From Actinomadura cremea (GTDB taxonomy: Bacteria; Actinomycetota; Actinomycetes; Streptosporangiales; Streptosporangiaceae): a stretch of 64,000 bases of DNA. Positions 54,500-63,300 of this stretch are shown in pieces. The stretch spans positions 62,001-126,000 of the forward strand of contig NZ_BMRF01000023.1 in the NCBI RefSeq assembly GCF_014648495.1. The letters run 5' to 3'. The notes under the pieces are model-generated. The model made no database searches and was not told the origin of the DNA. It worked only from the letters and a program-made list of their open reading frames with translations. Every line of letters begins with the position of its first letter. Position 1 is the stretch's first letter. The position numbers were made by a program, and so were the translations under genes.

Positions 54500-54610
54500 G
54501 GCGCTCTGGTCCCCCGTCGGAGCGCCCGTACCGGTGTTCCGGGCCCCCGTCGGAACACCGATGATGCGGCGCCGGGTGGATTGCCCCCGTATCCACCCGG
54601 CGCCGCTTTT
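54500..54610 (+). ncRNA. Three-hairpin RNA with C-rich loops, 6C-like
   Basis: Three stem-loops lie head to tail: arms 54500-54506/54520-54526 (7 bp), 54532-54540/54552-54560 (9 bp) and 54566-54581/54591-54606 (16 bp), the last followed by CTTTTC as a Rho-independent terminator. All three loops contain CCCCCGT. The 6C RNA family of actinobacteria is defined by two hairpins whose loops hold runs of about six Cs, and its mycobacterial member pairs with mRNAs through those loops. The present element has the same layout plus a third loop, so it is probably a member or a variant. Its length (~110 nt) and promoter fit a stand-alone small RNA. Confidence 0.8.
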
Positions 54611-55074
54611 CATGTTCCAGGGGCCTCCCATGCCCCGCCCGGGACCCGATCTTGACGCGCGGCCCGGTGCCGCGCGCGTCCCGACACATCTCGCGCGTCC
54701 GCGCAACCGCCGCCCGTGTCCTGGTCCGGCCAGGAACCGAAACCCGCGCGGCCTGAACCTTTCCTGAAGGGCGCCCGTACAGCGGTGACGTGGAATTCCC
54801 TAGCGCTCGTTCGAGTCGGGAACGATCCATTCCCGAACGACTCGCGTGCCGAACAAGCGTCCGCGCACAAGAACCGGCGGTGGGGCGATGCCGAGCCGGA
54901 CGCCCCTGCCGGCGGACGTCCTGCGGCGCGGCCCCGGTGCGACGGGCGCCACACGCCCTCACCGCCGAGCCGCCGCCGCGTGACCGTCGAGTCGCGGCCG
55001 GTCCGTCCGATGCGGGCGGTCCACGGGCGCCCGGCGGCCTCCTCGGCACGGACGCCGGCCGCGGGCACGAACGC
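54611..55074. other. Non-coding stretch between the RNA and the acyl-CoA dehydrogenase
   Basis: About 460 bases with no supported gene on either strand. An inverted repeat TCGGGAA/TTCCCGA (54816-54836), extended by CGAGT/ACTCG with a bulge, may form a hairpin. ORFs here have no recognisable domain and atypical codon use. Confidence 0.6.
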
Positions 55075-55100
55075 TACAATGACGTTCTAGAACGAAGTTC
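55075..55100 (+). promoter_or_regulatory. -10 element and palindromic operator for the acyl-CoA dehydrogenase gene
   Basis: TACAAT (55075-55080) is a near-consensus -10 hexamer. Two bases on is the 12-bp palindrome CGTTCTAGAACG (55083-55094), then GTTC again at 55097-55100, giving alternating GTTC/GAAC/GTTC half-sites over the expected start point. This is typical of a TetR-type repressor site. No -35 is evident. The gene begins about 65 bases later. Confidence 0.6.
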
Positions 55101-55158
55101 GAAAACTCCGGCGTTCCGCCGGCGACGCGATCCGCAGTTACCGCGAAAGGGGCACAGC

Positions 55159-56310
55159 GTGCGCCGCACCCTGTTCAACGAGGACCATGAGGCCTTCCGG
55201 GACACGATCCGGGACTTCATCGAGGCCGAGGTCGCGCCGTCCTACGAGGAGTGGGAGGCCGCCGGCCACCCGCCCCGCGACTTCTACAACAAGCTCGGCG
55301 AGCTGGGCGTGTTCGGCATCCAGGTGCCCGAGGAGTACGGCGGCGCCGGCGAGACCAGCTTCAAGTACCAGGCCGTGATCTCCGAGGAGTGCGCCCGCGC
55401 CGGGGTGAGCTTCGGCGGCTACGGCGTCCACGTCAACCTGGTCCTGCCCTACCTGCTCAAGTACGCCGGCGAGGAGCAGAAGAAGCGCTGGCTGCCGCCG
55501 TTCATCTCCGGCGAGATGATGACCGCCATCGCGATGACCGAGCCGGGCACCGGCTCCGACCTCGCCGGCATCCAGACCACCGCGAGGCTCGACGGCGACC
55601 ACTACGTCCTGAACGGCGCCAAGACGTTCATCACCGGCGGCGTCCTGGCCGACCGCATGCTGGTCGTCGCCCGCACCTCCCCCGCCACGCCCGAGAACCG
55701 CCGCGCCGGCCTGTCGATCCTCGTCGTCGACACCAAGAGCGCGGGCTACGCGGTCGGCCGCAAGCTGGAGAAGATCGGGCTGCGCAGCTCCGACACCGCC
55801 GAGCTGTCGTTCAGCGACGTGCGCGTCCCGGTCGAGGACCTGCTCGGCGAGGAGGGCCGCGGGTTCGAGTACCTCACCCACAACCTCGCCGAGGAGCGGC
55901 TCGGCATCGCCACCAGCTCCTACGCGTCCGCCGCCGCGGCGGTCGAGTTCGCGCGGAAGTACGTGCAGGAGCGCACCGTCTTCGGCAAGACCGTCTCCTC
56001 GTTCCAGAACACCAAGTTCGTCCTGGCCGAGTGCGCCACCGAGGTCGAGGCGGCCCGCTCGCTGATCGACCGCGCGATCGAGGCGCTGGACGCCGGTGAG
56101 CTCACCCCCGCCGACGCCGCCGTCGCCAAGCTGTTCTGCACTGAGGTGCAGCAGCGCGTCGTCGACAAGTGCCTGCAGCTGCACGGCGGCTACGGCTACA
56201 TCCTGGAGTACCCGATCGCGCGGCTGTACGCCGACGCCCGGGTCACCCGGATCTACGGCGGCACCAGCGAGGTGCTGAAGACGATCATCGCCAAGGACAT
56301 CCGGGTCTGA
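55159..56310 (+). CDS. Acyl-CoA dehydrogenase
   Basis: The 383-residue flavoenzyme starts at GTG 55159 (VRRTLFNEDHEAFRDTIRDF), after AAAGGGG. It has the N-terminal helical domain, the middle beta domain (MTAIAMTEPGTGSDLAGIQT, the FAD- and substrate-contact segment) and the C-terminal domain (TVFGKTVSSFQNTKFVLAEC). The LHGGYGYILEYPIARLYADA and IYGGTSEVLK segments hold the FAD loop and the catalytic Glu (GTSE). It oxidises a fatty or branched acyl-CoA; substrate length is not clear. It is followed by an SDR on the same strand, 14 bases away. Confidence 0.96.
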   Translation: MRRTLFNEDHEAFRDTIRDFIEAEVAPSYEEWEAAGHPPRDFYNKLGELGVFGIQVPEEYGGAGETSFKYQAVISEECARAGVSFGGYGVHVNLVLPYLLKYAGEEQKKRWLPPFISGEMMTAIAMTEPGTGSDLAGIQTTARLDGDHYVLNGAKTFITGGVLADRMLVVARTSPATPENRRAGLSILVVDTKSAGYAVGRKLEKIGLRSSDTAELSFSDVRVPVEDLLGEEGRGFEYLTHNLAEERLGIATSSYASAAAAVEFARKYVQERTVFGKTVSSFQNTKFVLAECATEVEAARSLIDRAIEALDAGELTPADAAVAKLFCTEVQQRVVDKCLQLHGGYGYILEYPIARLYADARVTRIYGGTSEVLKTIIAKDIRV

Positions 56311-56324
56311 CGGGAGGCCACGCC

Positions 56325-57080
56325 ATGACCGACACCAGGGTCGCCGTCGTCACCGGCGCCGCGCGCGGCATCGGTGCCGCCACCGCCGTCCGGCTGGCCC
56401 GCGAGGGCTTCGCCGTCGCGGTCTGCGACCTCGACGAGGCCGCCTGCGCGGGCACCGTCGAGACGATCGCCGAGCAGGGCGGGACGGCGCTCGCCGTGGG
56501 CGTCGACGTCGCCGACTCCGCCGCCGTCACCGCCGCCGTGGCGCGGATCGCGGCCGAGCTCGGCCCGCCCGCGGTGCTGGTGAACAACGCCGGCATCACC
56601 CGCGACAACCTGCTGTTCAAGATGTCCGAGGACGACTGGGACTCGGTCCTGTCGGTGCACCTGCGTGGCTCGTTCCTGATGAGCCGCGCCGCGCAGGAGC
56701 ACATGACGAAGGCCGGGTGGGGCCGGATCGTGAACCTGTCGTCGACGTCGGCGCTCGGCAACCGCGGCCAGGTCAACTACTCGGCCGCCAAGGCGGGCCT
56801 GCAGGGGTTCACCAAGACCCTCGCGATCGAGCTCGGCAAGTTCGGGGTCACGGCGAACGCGATCGCCCCCGGCTTCATCGAGACCGAGATGACCGCCGCG
56901 ACCGCCGCCCGCGTCGGCGTGGGCTTCGAGGAGTTCAAGGCCGCCGCCGCCAAGGAGATCCCGGTGCGCCGCGTCGGCCGCCCCGAGGACATCGCCGGCA
57001 CCGTCGCGTTCCTGGTGAGCGACGACGCGTCGTTCGTCTCCGGCCAGGTCATCTACGTGGCGGGCGGGCCCCGCGCCTGA
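56325..57080 (+). CDS. FabG-like short-chain dehydrogenase
   Basis: The 251-residue SDR starts at ATG 56325, after GGGAGG. It has VAVVTGAARGIGAATAVRLA, NNAGITRDNLLFKMSED, the catalytic Ser in IVNLSSTSALGNRGQ and the Tyr/Lys in NYSAAKAGLQG. It likely reduces or oxidises a 3-oxoacyl-CoA or a similar hydroxy compound. It forms an operon with the upstream acyl-CoA dehydrogenase. It ends where the decayed acyl-CoA genes on the opposite strand begin. Confidence 0.95.
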   Translation: MTDTRVAVVTGAARGIGAATAVRLAREGFAVAVCDLDEAACAGTVETIAEQGGTALAVGVDVADSAAVTAAVARIAAELGPPAVLVNNAGITRDNLLFKMSEDDWDSVLSVHLRGSFLMSRAAQEHMTKAGWGRIVNLSSTSALGNRGQVNYSAAKAGLQGFTKTLAIELGKFGVTANAIAPGFIETEMTAATAARVGVGFEEFKAAAAKEIPVRRVGRPEDIAGTVAFLVSDDASFVSGQVIYVAGGPRA

Positions 57081-57124
57081 CGTCCCGCGCGCCGCGCGCC
57101 CCGGCCGCCCGTGCGGCCGGGGCG

Positions 57125-57738
57125 CGCCGCGTCCCACCCGGGCAGGCCGAGGACGCGTTCGGCGATGATGTCGCGCTGGATCTGGTCGGTGCCGCGGCCG
57201 ACCCGCCGCCCGGTGTGCCGCATCGGCTCCACGCGGACGTACGCCCTGGCCGGGGCGCGCCGGACGTCCGGGTCGCCGAGCCGGGTCGCGGGCCCGCAGC
57301 CGCCCGAGCAGGGCGTCCAACTCGCGGCGGTAGCCGAAGTACTGCCCGGTGATCTCCCCCGCGCGCTCGGCGCCGAGGGTCGTCATCGCGACGCGCCGGC
57401 CGCCGTTCCGGAAGTGGTCGTTCCGCTCGGGCGTGCCGTGCGCGAGGAGCGCCGGAGCGACGAGGGTCTCGCCCATCCCGAGGTCGGGCCGCCGCACCCC
57501 GGCCCGCGCGGACTCCTCGTTCACCGCGATGATCTCGAGCTCGGACAGGGCCCTCCCGCCGTACCGCTCGGGCCAGGACGGGCACACCCAGCCGCCGTCG
57601 CGCGCGGCGTCCAGCCAGCGCCGGTCGCGCTCGCCGGGCACGTGGTCGTGCGGCAGGTGCGCGCCGTGCGCCGGGACGGCGACGTCGCGGTGCGCCGCGA
57701 TCCACGCCCGCGCCTGGGCGCAATTCCTCGATCGTCAT
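57125..57738 (-). pseudogene. Decayed acyl-CoA dehydrogenase
   Basis: On the minus strand an ATG at 57738 starts MTIEEL, the typical N-terminus of an acyl-CoA dehydrogenase. A frameshift near 57720 moves the continuing sequence AQARAWIAAHRDVAV to another frame. That frame runs through WVCPSWPERYGGRALSELEI and PALLAHGTPERNDHF. Then, near 57407, it jumps to the C-terminal part GGRRVAMTTLGAERAGEITG, with most of the middle domain missing. After a further shift near 57280 and another deletion come GTDQIQRDIIAERVLGLPGW, the family C-terminus. The gene cannot make a working enzyme. Confidence 0.85.
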
Positions 57739-57801
57739 CGGTCGTCCCTCCGGAGCCGGTGCGGGCCGCCGGCGCGTCCAGGTGGTGCCCGGTCCCGTCC
57801 C

Positions 57802-58203
57802 GGCGTGCTCGACGGCCAGGTCCAGGCAGCGCTGCGCCCCGCCGACCTGCTCGGCGGCCAGCGCGACGAGGGCGAGGGCGAGCGCGCGGGCGGGCCCGTC
57901 CCCGGCGTCGCGGGCGACGAGGCGTCCGGGGACGTCCCGCAGCTCCGGCCGCGCCATCGGGCGGGTGAGGTCCAGCGCGGGCAGCATGGCGCGGTCGGCG
58001 CGGGCGGCGTCGGCCTCGTACAGCGCGGTCCCGCCGGCGCCGGTGGGCACCACGGCCCGGACGGCGTCGTCGCCCGCGGCCTCCTCCAGGGCGCCGGTCA
58101 GGTCGTGCGGCAGCTCGCGGGACAGGGCGTTGCGGCGTTCGGGACGGTCGAGGGTGATCGTGGCGACGCCCCGCGTCGCCTCGTACAGCAGGGTCTCAGG
58201 CAA
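57802..58203 (-). pseudogene. Decayed enoyl-CoA hydratase joined to an acyl-CoA dehydrogenase fragment
   Basis: A TTG at 58203, after GGGAGG, opens PETLLYEATRGVATITLDRP and ERRNALSRELPHDLTGALEE, the N-terminus of an enoyl-CoA hydratase. It stops after VVPTGAGGT, before the oxyanion-hole segment. From about 58026 the same frame continues with a different protein: the beta-domain and central part of an acyl-CoA dehydrogenase (MLPALDLTRPMARPELRDVP, then LVALAAEQVGGAQRCLDLAV). An internal deletion must have fused the two. It then runs into unrelated codons before the next remnant. Confidence 0.8.
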
Positions 58204-58318
58204 GGATGTGACCTCCCACGTGCCCACCACACTCGCGGCGCGGACCGGCCCCCACCAGCGGGATCCGGCGCAGCGGGCGGCTCAATATGCTGTGACGACT
58301 CACAGGAACGGAGGGCGC

Positions 58319-59530
58319 GTGACCGAGCGCTACGCCGAGGTCGTGCGGCGGCTGGAACCCCGCGTGCCCGCGCTGGCGCGCCGCGTGGTCGCCGACTACG
58401 CCGCGCGGTCGCCGGTGTACGAGGGCCGGGTCCCGCTCCAGCTCCAGACGATCGCGACGAGCACGTGCCGGCTGACGCTGCGGCTGATGCTCGCCTCCCT
58501 GCGCGGCCGCGCGATCCCGGCGGACGACCTGCGGCTGGTGCGGGACCGGGCGGGCGAGCGCGCCGCGGAGGAGCTGCCGTTCCAGGAGTACATGCGGGCC
58601 TTCCGCGGCTGCCTGGACGTGCTCTGGGACGAGCTGGGCACGGCCCTCGCGGGCGAGCCGGAGGCGCTCGGGCACGCGATGCGCCACGCCCACGCCGTCT
58701 ACGAGGCGCTGCTTGAGGCGGGCGCCGCCGGGTACGACGAGCACGCCCGCGTCGCGGCCGTCGAGTACGACCGCGACGGCGCCCGCGCGGTGTCGGCCCT
58801 CCTCGCCGGGGACCCCTCGCCGCTGGTCGCCCACTTCCAGGGCGAGGTGCCCGCCGTGCTGACCCTCGCCGTGGTGGAGCTTCCCGAGGCCCCTCCCCCC
58901 TCCCCCGCGGACGCGGCCGTCCCGGCGGCGCGGCGCGTCACGGCGCACCGGCGCGCCCGCCGCGTCCTGGACGGCCTGGAACGGCTCTACGGGGCCGAGC
59001 CGCCCGCCGACCTGCGCGCGTCCGGCGGTGTGCTGCTGCTCAGCGGCGACGTGGACGCCGTGGCGCTCGCCGCGCGGATCGGGGAGGCCGCGGGCGGGCC
59101 GGTGACGCTCGCCGCCGAGACGATCCGCGCGCCGCAGGAGGCGCCGGCCGCGGCCGAGTCGGCACGCCGCGTCCTGCGGATCGTGCGCGGCACCGGGCGC
59201 CCGCCCGGCGCGTACCGGCTGGCGGACGTGGCGGTGGACTACCACCTGGGCGCCGGCTCGCGGGCCGCGCCCGTCCTGCTCGCGGCGATGGCGCCGCTGG
59301 CGGGACGCGCCGAGCTGTGGGACACGCTGCTGGCGTACTTCGCGCACGACCTCGACCGGCGCGGCGCCGCCCGCGCGCTGGGCGTCCACCCCAACACCGT
59401 GGACAACCGGCTGGCCCGGGTGCACGCGCTGACGGGCGTGGACGTGACGACGGCGGACGGGCTGCTCACGGCGGCCGTCGCCGTCGCGCACCACCGGCAG
59501 GCCGCCGCCCCGGACGACGCGGCCTCCTGA
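58319..59530 (+). CDS. PucR-family transcriptional regulator
   Basis: The 403-residue protein starts at GTG 58319, after GGAGGG. It has the N-terminal RsbRD-like region (RLEPRVPALARRVVADYAAR) and a central GGDEF-like PucR domain. Its C-terminal PucR helix-turn-helix (LWDTLLAYFAHDLDRRGAAR, then VHPNTVDNRLARVHALTGVD) is near residues 335-390. Regulators of this class often act next to catabolic genes. It is divergent from the decayed hydratase gene with 115 bases between starts, so its former target may have been lost. Confidence 0.93.
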   Translation: MTERYAEVVRRLEPRVPALARRVVADYAARSPVYEGRVPLQLQTIATSTCRLTLRLMLASLRGRAIPADDLRLVRDRAGERAAEELPFQEYMRAFRGCLDVLWDELGTALAGEPEALGHAMRHAHAVYEALLEAGAAGYDEHARVAAVEYDRDGARAVSALLAGDPSPLVAHFQGEVPAVLTLAVVELPEAPPPSPADAAVPAARRVTAHRRARRVLDGLERLYGAEPPADLRASGGVLLLSGDVDAVALAARIGEAAGGPVTLAAETIRAPQEAPAAAESARRVLRIVRGTGRPPGAYRLADVAVDYHLGAGSRAAPVLLAAMAPLAGRAELWDTLLAYFAHDLDRRGAARALGVHPNTVDNRLARVHALTGVDVTTADGLLTAAVAVAHHRQAAAPDDAAS

Positions 59531-59545
59531 CCGGCGCGTCCCGGC

Positions 59546-60319
59546 TCAGCGGGCCAGCTGCCCCGCCAGGACCCGCGGCGCGTCCACCAGCGACGGGCCG
59601 TACCAGGTGAGGTACCGGCCGTCGACCAGGACGCAGTCGAGGCCCGCGAACGCCTCGGGGCCGTCGTCGGCGGTGAAGCGGTACGGCTCGTCGGGCAGGA
59701 CGACGAGGGCGGCCCCGGACGCGTTCAGCTCGCCGATCGGGATCTTCGGGTAGCGCTCCGGGTGGTCCGCGTACACGTTGGCGACACCGAGGCGGGACAG
59801 GACGTCGCCGGTGAAGGTGTCGCGCCCGACGACCATCCACGGGCGCCGCCAGATCGGGACGACGGCGGCGCGGCGCGGGCCGGGCGCGAGCCCCGCCCAC
59901 GCGCGTCCGGCGTCGTCCAGCCATGCCGGGACGGGGACGCGGCACGCCTCGGCGAGCATGCGGCGCAGCGAGGCCAGCGCCTCCTCGACGGTGCGGATCC
60001 GCGTCATCCACACCGGGATCCCGGCGGCGCGCAGCGCGTCGACGTCGGCGGGCCGGTTCTCCTCGGTGTTGCCGACGACGACGTCGGGGCGCAGGGACGC
60101 GATCCGCTCCACGTCGGGGTTCTTGGTGCCGCGGACGCGCGGAACGTCCAGGTCCGCGGGGTGCGTGCACCAGTCGGTGGCGCCCGCGAGCAGGCCGGGC
60201 GCGGTCGCCGCGACGGTCTCGGTGAGGGACGGGACGATCGACACGACGCGGCGCACCCGGTCCGGGACCGGGACCGGGTGGCCGGTGTCGTCGAGCGGGG
60301 CGCCCGTCACGTGCCGCAC
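59546..60319 (-). CDS. BtuF-like helical-backbone metal receptor (cobalamin-binding type)
   Basis: The 257-residue protein resembles the periplasmic cobalamin receptors of the BtuF/peripla_BP_2 fold: RVVSIVPSLTETVAATAPGL, the loop GATDWCTHPADLDVPRVRGT, then VERIASLRPDVVVGNTEENR and WRRPWMVVGRDTFTGDVLSR. It has no signal peptide, so it should stay in the cytoplasm. It begins three bases after the icmF stop, so the two are co-transcribed. A link to B12 supply for the mutase is inferred. GTG 60310 is an alternative start. Confidence 0.88.
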   Translation of the reverse strand: MRHVTGAPLDDTGHPVPVPDRVRRVVSIVPSLTETVAATAPGLLAGATDWCTHPADLDVPRVRGTKNPDVERIASLRPDVVVGNTEENRPADVDALRAAGIPVWMTRIRTVEEALASLRRMLAEACRVPVPAWLDDAGRAWAGLAPGPRRAAVVPIWRRPWMVVGRDTFTGDVLSRLGVANVYADHPERYPKIPIGELNASGAALVVLPDEPYRFTADDGPEAFAGLDCVLVDGRYLTWYGPSLVDAPRVLAGQLAR

Positions 60320-60321
60320 GC

Positions 60322-63300
60322 TCAGACGTTGCGGCGGTACTGGCCGCCGACCTCGAAGAACGCGTCGGTGATCTGCTGGAGGGTGCAGACCCGCGCGGCG
60401 TCCATCAGGACCGCGAACACGTTGGCGCCGGAGCGGGCGGCCTCCTGCAGGGCGGCCAGGGCGGCGGCGCCCTCGTCGCGGTGCGCCGCGCGGTGGGCGT
60501 GGACGCGGTCGAGCTGGGAGCGCTTCTCGTCCTCGGTGGCGCGGGCGAGCTCGATCGTGTCGGGCGTCCCGTCCCCGGCGCCCGGGGCGCGGAAGGTGTT
60601 GACGCCGATGATCGGCAGGGAGCCGTCGTGCTTGCGGTGCTCGTACAGGATCGACTCGTCCTGGATGCGGCCGCGCTGGTAGCCGGTCTCCATCGCGCCG
60701 AGGACGCCGCCGCGGTCGCTGATCCGGTCGAACTCGGTCAGCACCGCCTCCTCGACGAGGTCGGTCAGCTCGTCGATGACGAACGAGCCCTGCAGCGGGT
60801 TCTCGTTCATCGCCGGCCCCCACTCGCGGTTGATGATCATCTGGATGGCCAGGGCGCGGCGGACGGACTCGGCGGTGGGCGTCGTGACGGCCTCGTCATA
60901 GGCGTTGGTGTGCAGGCTGTTGCAGTTGTCGTAGACGGCGATGAGGGCCTGCAGGGTGGTGCGGATGTCGTTGAAGTGCATCTCCTGGGCGTGCAGGGAG
61001 CGTCCGGAGGTCTGCACGTGGTACTTGAGCTTCTGGCTGCGTTCGTTGGCCCCGTACCGGTCGCGCATGGCCACGGCCCAGATGCGGCGGGCCACGCGCC
61101 CCAGGACGCTGTACTCGGGGTCCATGCCGTTGGAGAAGAAGAACGACAGGTTGGGCGCGAAGTCGTCGACGTCCATGCCGCGCGCCAGGTAGGACTCGAC
61201 GTAGGTGAATCCGTTGGCGAGGGTGAACGCGAGCTGGCTGATGGGGTTCGCGCCGGCCTCGGCGATGTGGTAGCCGGAGATCGACACCGAGTAGAAGTTG
61301 CGGACCTGGTTCTCGATGAACCACTCCTGGATGTCGCCCATCATCCGCAGGGAGAACTCGGTGGAGAAGATGCAGGTGTTCTGCCCCTGGTCCTCCTTGA
61401 GGATGTCGGCCTGCACGGTGCCGCGGACGGTCGACAGGACCCGCGCGCGGATCCCCGCGGCCTCGTCCCCGGACGGTTCGCGGCCCTTTTCCTCGCGGAA
61501 CCGGTCGAGGCCCTGGTCGATGGCGGTGTTGAGGAAGAACGCCAGGATCGTCGGCGCCGGGCCGTTGATCGTCATCGACACCGAGGTGGTCGGCGAGGAG
61601 AGGTCGAACCCGTCGTAGAGGGCCTTCATGTCGTCCAGCGTCGCGATCGACACGCCGGACGTGCCGACCTTGCCGTACACGTCGGGGCGCTCGTCGGGGT
61701 CGCGGCCGTAGAGGGTGACCGAGTCGAACGCGGTGGACAGCCGGGTCGCGGGCTGCCCCTCCGACAGCAGCTTGAAGCGGCGGTTGGTGCGGAACGGGTC
61801 GCCCTCCCCCGCGAACATCCGCGCCGGGTCCTCGTTGTCGCGCTTGAACGGGAACACCCCGGCGGTGAACGGGAACCCGCCGGGCAGGTTCTCGTTGCGC
61901 AGGAACCGCAGCAGCTCGCCGTGGTCGGTGAAGCGGGGCAGGGCGACGCGCGGGATGCGGCTGCCCGACAGGGACTCGCGGGTCAGCGGCGTGCGCAGCT
62001 CCCTGTCGCGGATCCGCACGACCTGCTCGTCCCCCGAGTACGCCTCCACGACCGACGGCCACCGCTCGAGCAGCTCGGCGTCGCGGGGGTCGACGTCGCG
62101 GCGGGCGCGCTCCAGCAGCCCCTCGACCTCGGTGGCGTCGGTGAGCTCGGCGCGGACCTCGTCCAGCCGCTGCACGCGCCGGACGGCCGCCGTCTGCCGC
62201 TCGGTCTCGGCGTGGTAGCCGCGGACGGTCCCGGCGATGTCCGACAGGTACCGGACGCGGTTCGGCGGGATGATCGTGGCGGCGCCCGTCGAGACCTTCG
62301 TGTCGACCTTCGGCAGCGTGCCGTCGGCGAGCGCGAGCCCGTGCCCGGACAGGAGCCCGGCGAGGTGCTGGTAGAGGGCGGTGACGCCGTCGTCGTCGAA
62401 CGTCGCGGCACTGGTGCCGAACACCGGCATGTCCTCGGGGCGGCTGCCGAACGCCTCGCGGTTGCGGACGAGCTGGCGCGAGACGTCGCGCAGCGCGTCC
62501 TGCGCGCCGCGCCGCTCGAACTTGTTGATCGCGACGACGTCGGCGAAGTCGAGCATGTCGATCTTCTCGAGCTGGGACGCGGCGCCGAACTCGGGCGTCA
62601 TCACGTACAGCGAGGTGTCGACCAGGGGGACGATCGCGGCGTCGCCCTGCCCGATGCCGGGCGTCTCCAGGATCACCAGGTCGTACCCGGCGGCCTTGCA
62701 GGCGATGACGATGTCCTCGATGCCGTCGGGCAGCTCGCGGGCGCCCCGGGTGGCCAGCGAGCGGAAGAACACCCGCTCGCCGTCCAGGGAGTTCATCCGG
62801 ATGCGGTCGCCGAGCAGCGCGCCGCCGCCGCGCCGCCGGGTCGGGTCCACGGCCAGCACCGCGATGCGCAGCCCGTCGCGCCGGTCGACGCGGAACCGCC
62901 GGACCAGCTCGTCGGTGAGCGACGACTTGCCGGAGCCGCCGGTGCCGGTGATCCCCAGCACCGGGACGGCGCGGCCCGCCGCGGCGTCGGCGAGCGCGGC
63001 GCGGTCGGCGTCCGGGAGCCGCCCGGCCTGCAGGCACGTGATCGTCCGGGCGAGGGCGCGCCGGTCGCCCGCGATGACGTCGGCCGCGGCGGCGGGTTCC
63101 TCGCTCAGGTCGACGTCGCAGTCGCGCACCAGCTCGTTGATCATGCCGGGAAGGCCGAGGCGCTGCCCGTCCTCCGGGGAGAAGATCCGCACGTCGGAGG
63201 CCGCCAGCCGGGCGATCTCCTCGTGCACGATGACGCCCCCGCCGCCGCCGAACACCTTCACCTGCTCGGCGCCGGCCTCCTTGAGGCTGCGCGAGAGGAA

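Noticed and set aside
55083-55100. LexA (SOS) box upstream of the acyl-CoA dehydrogenase
   Set aside because: The GAAC-GTTC spacing here is three bases, not the four of the actinobacterial LexA box.
57049-58230. Single 393-residue gene on the minus strand
   Set aside because: Its parts match different families in succession and out of frame, so it is a chain of remnants rather than one gene.
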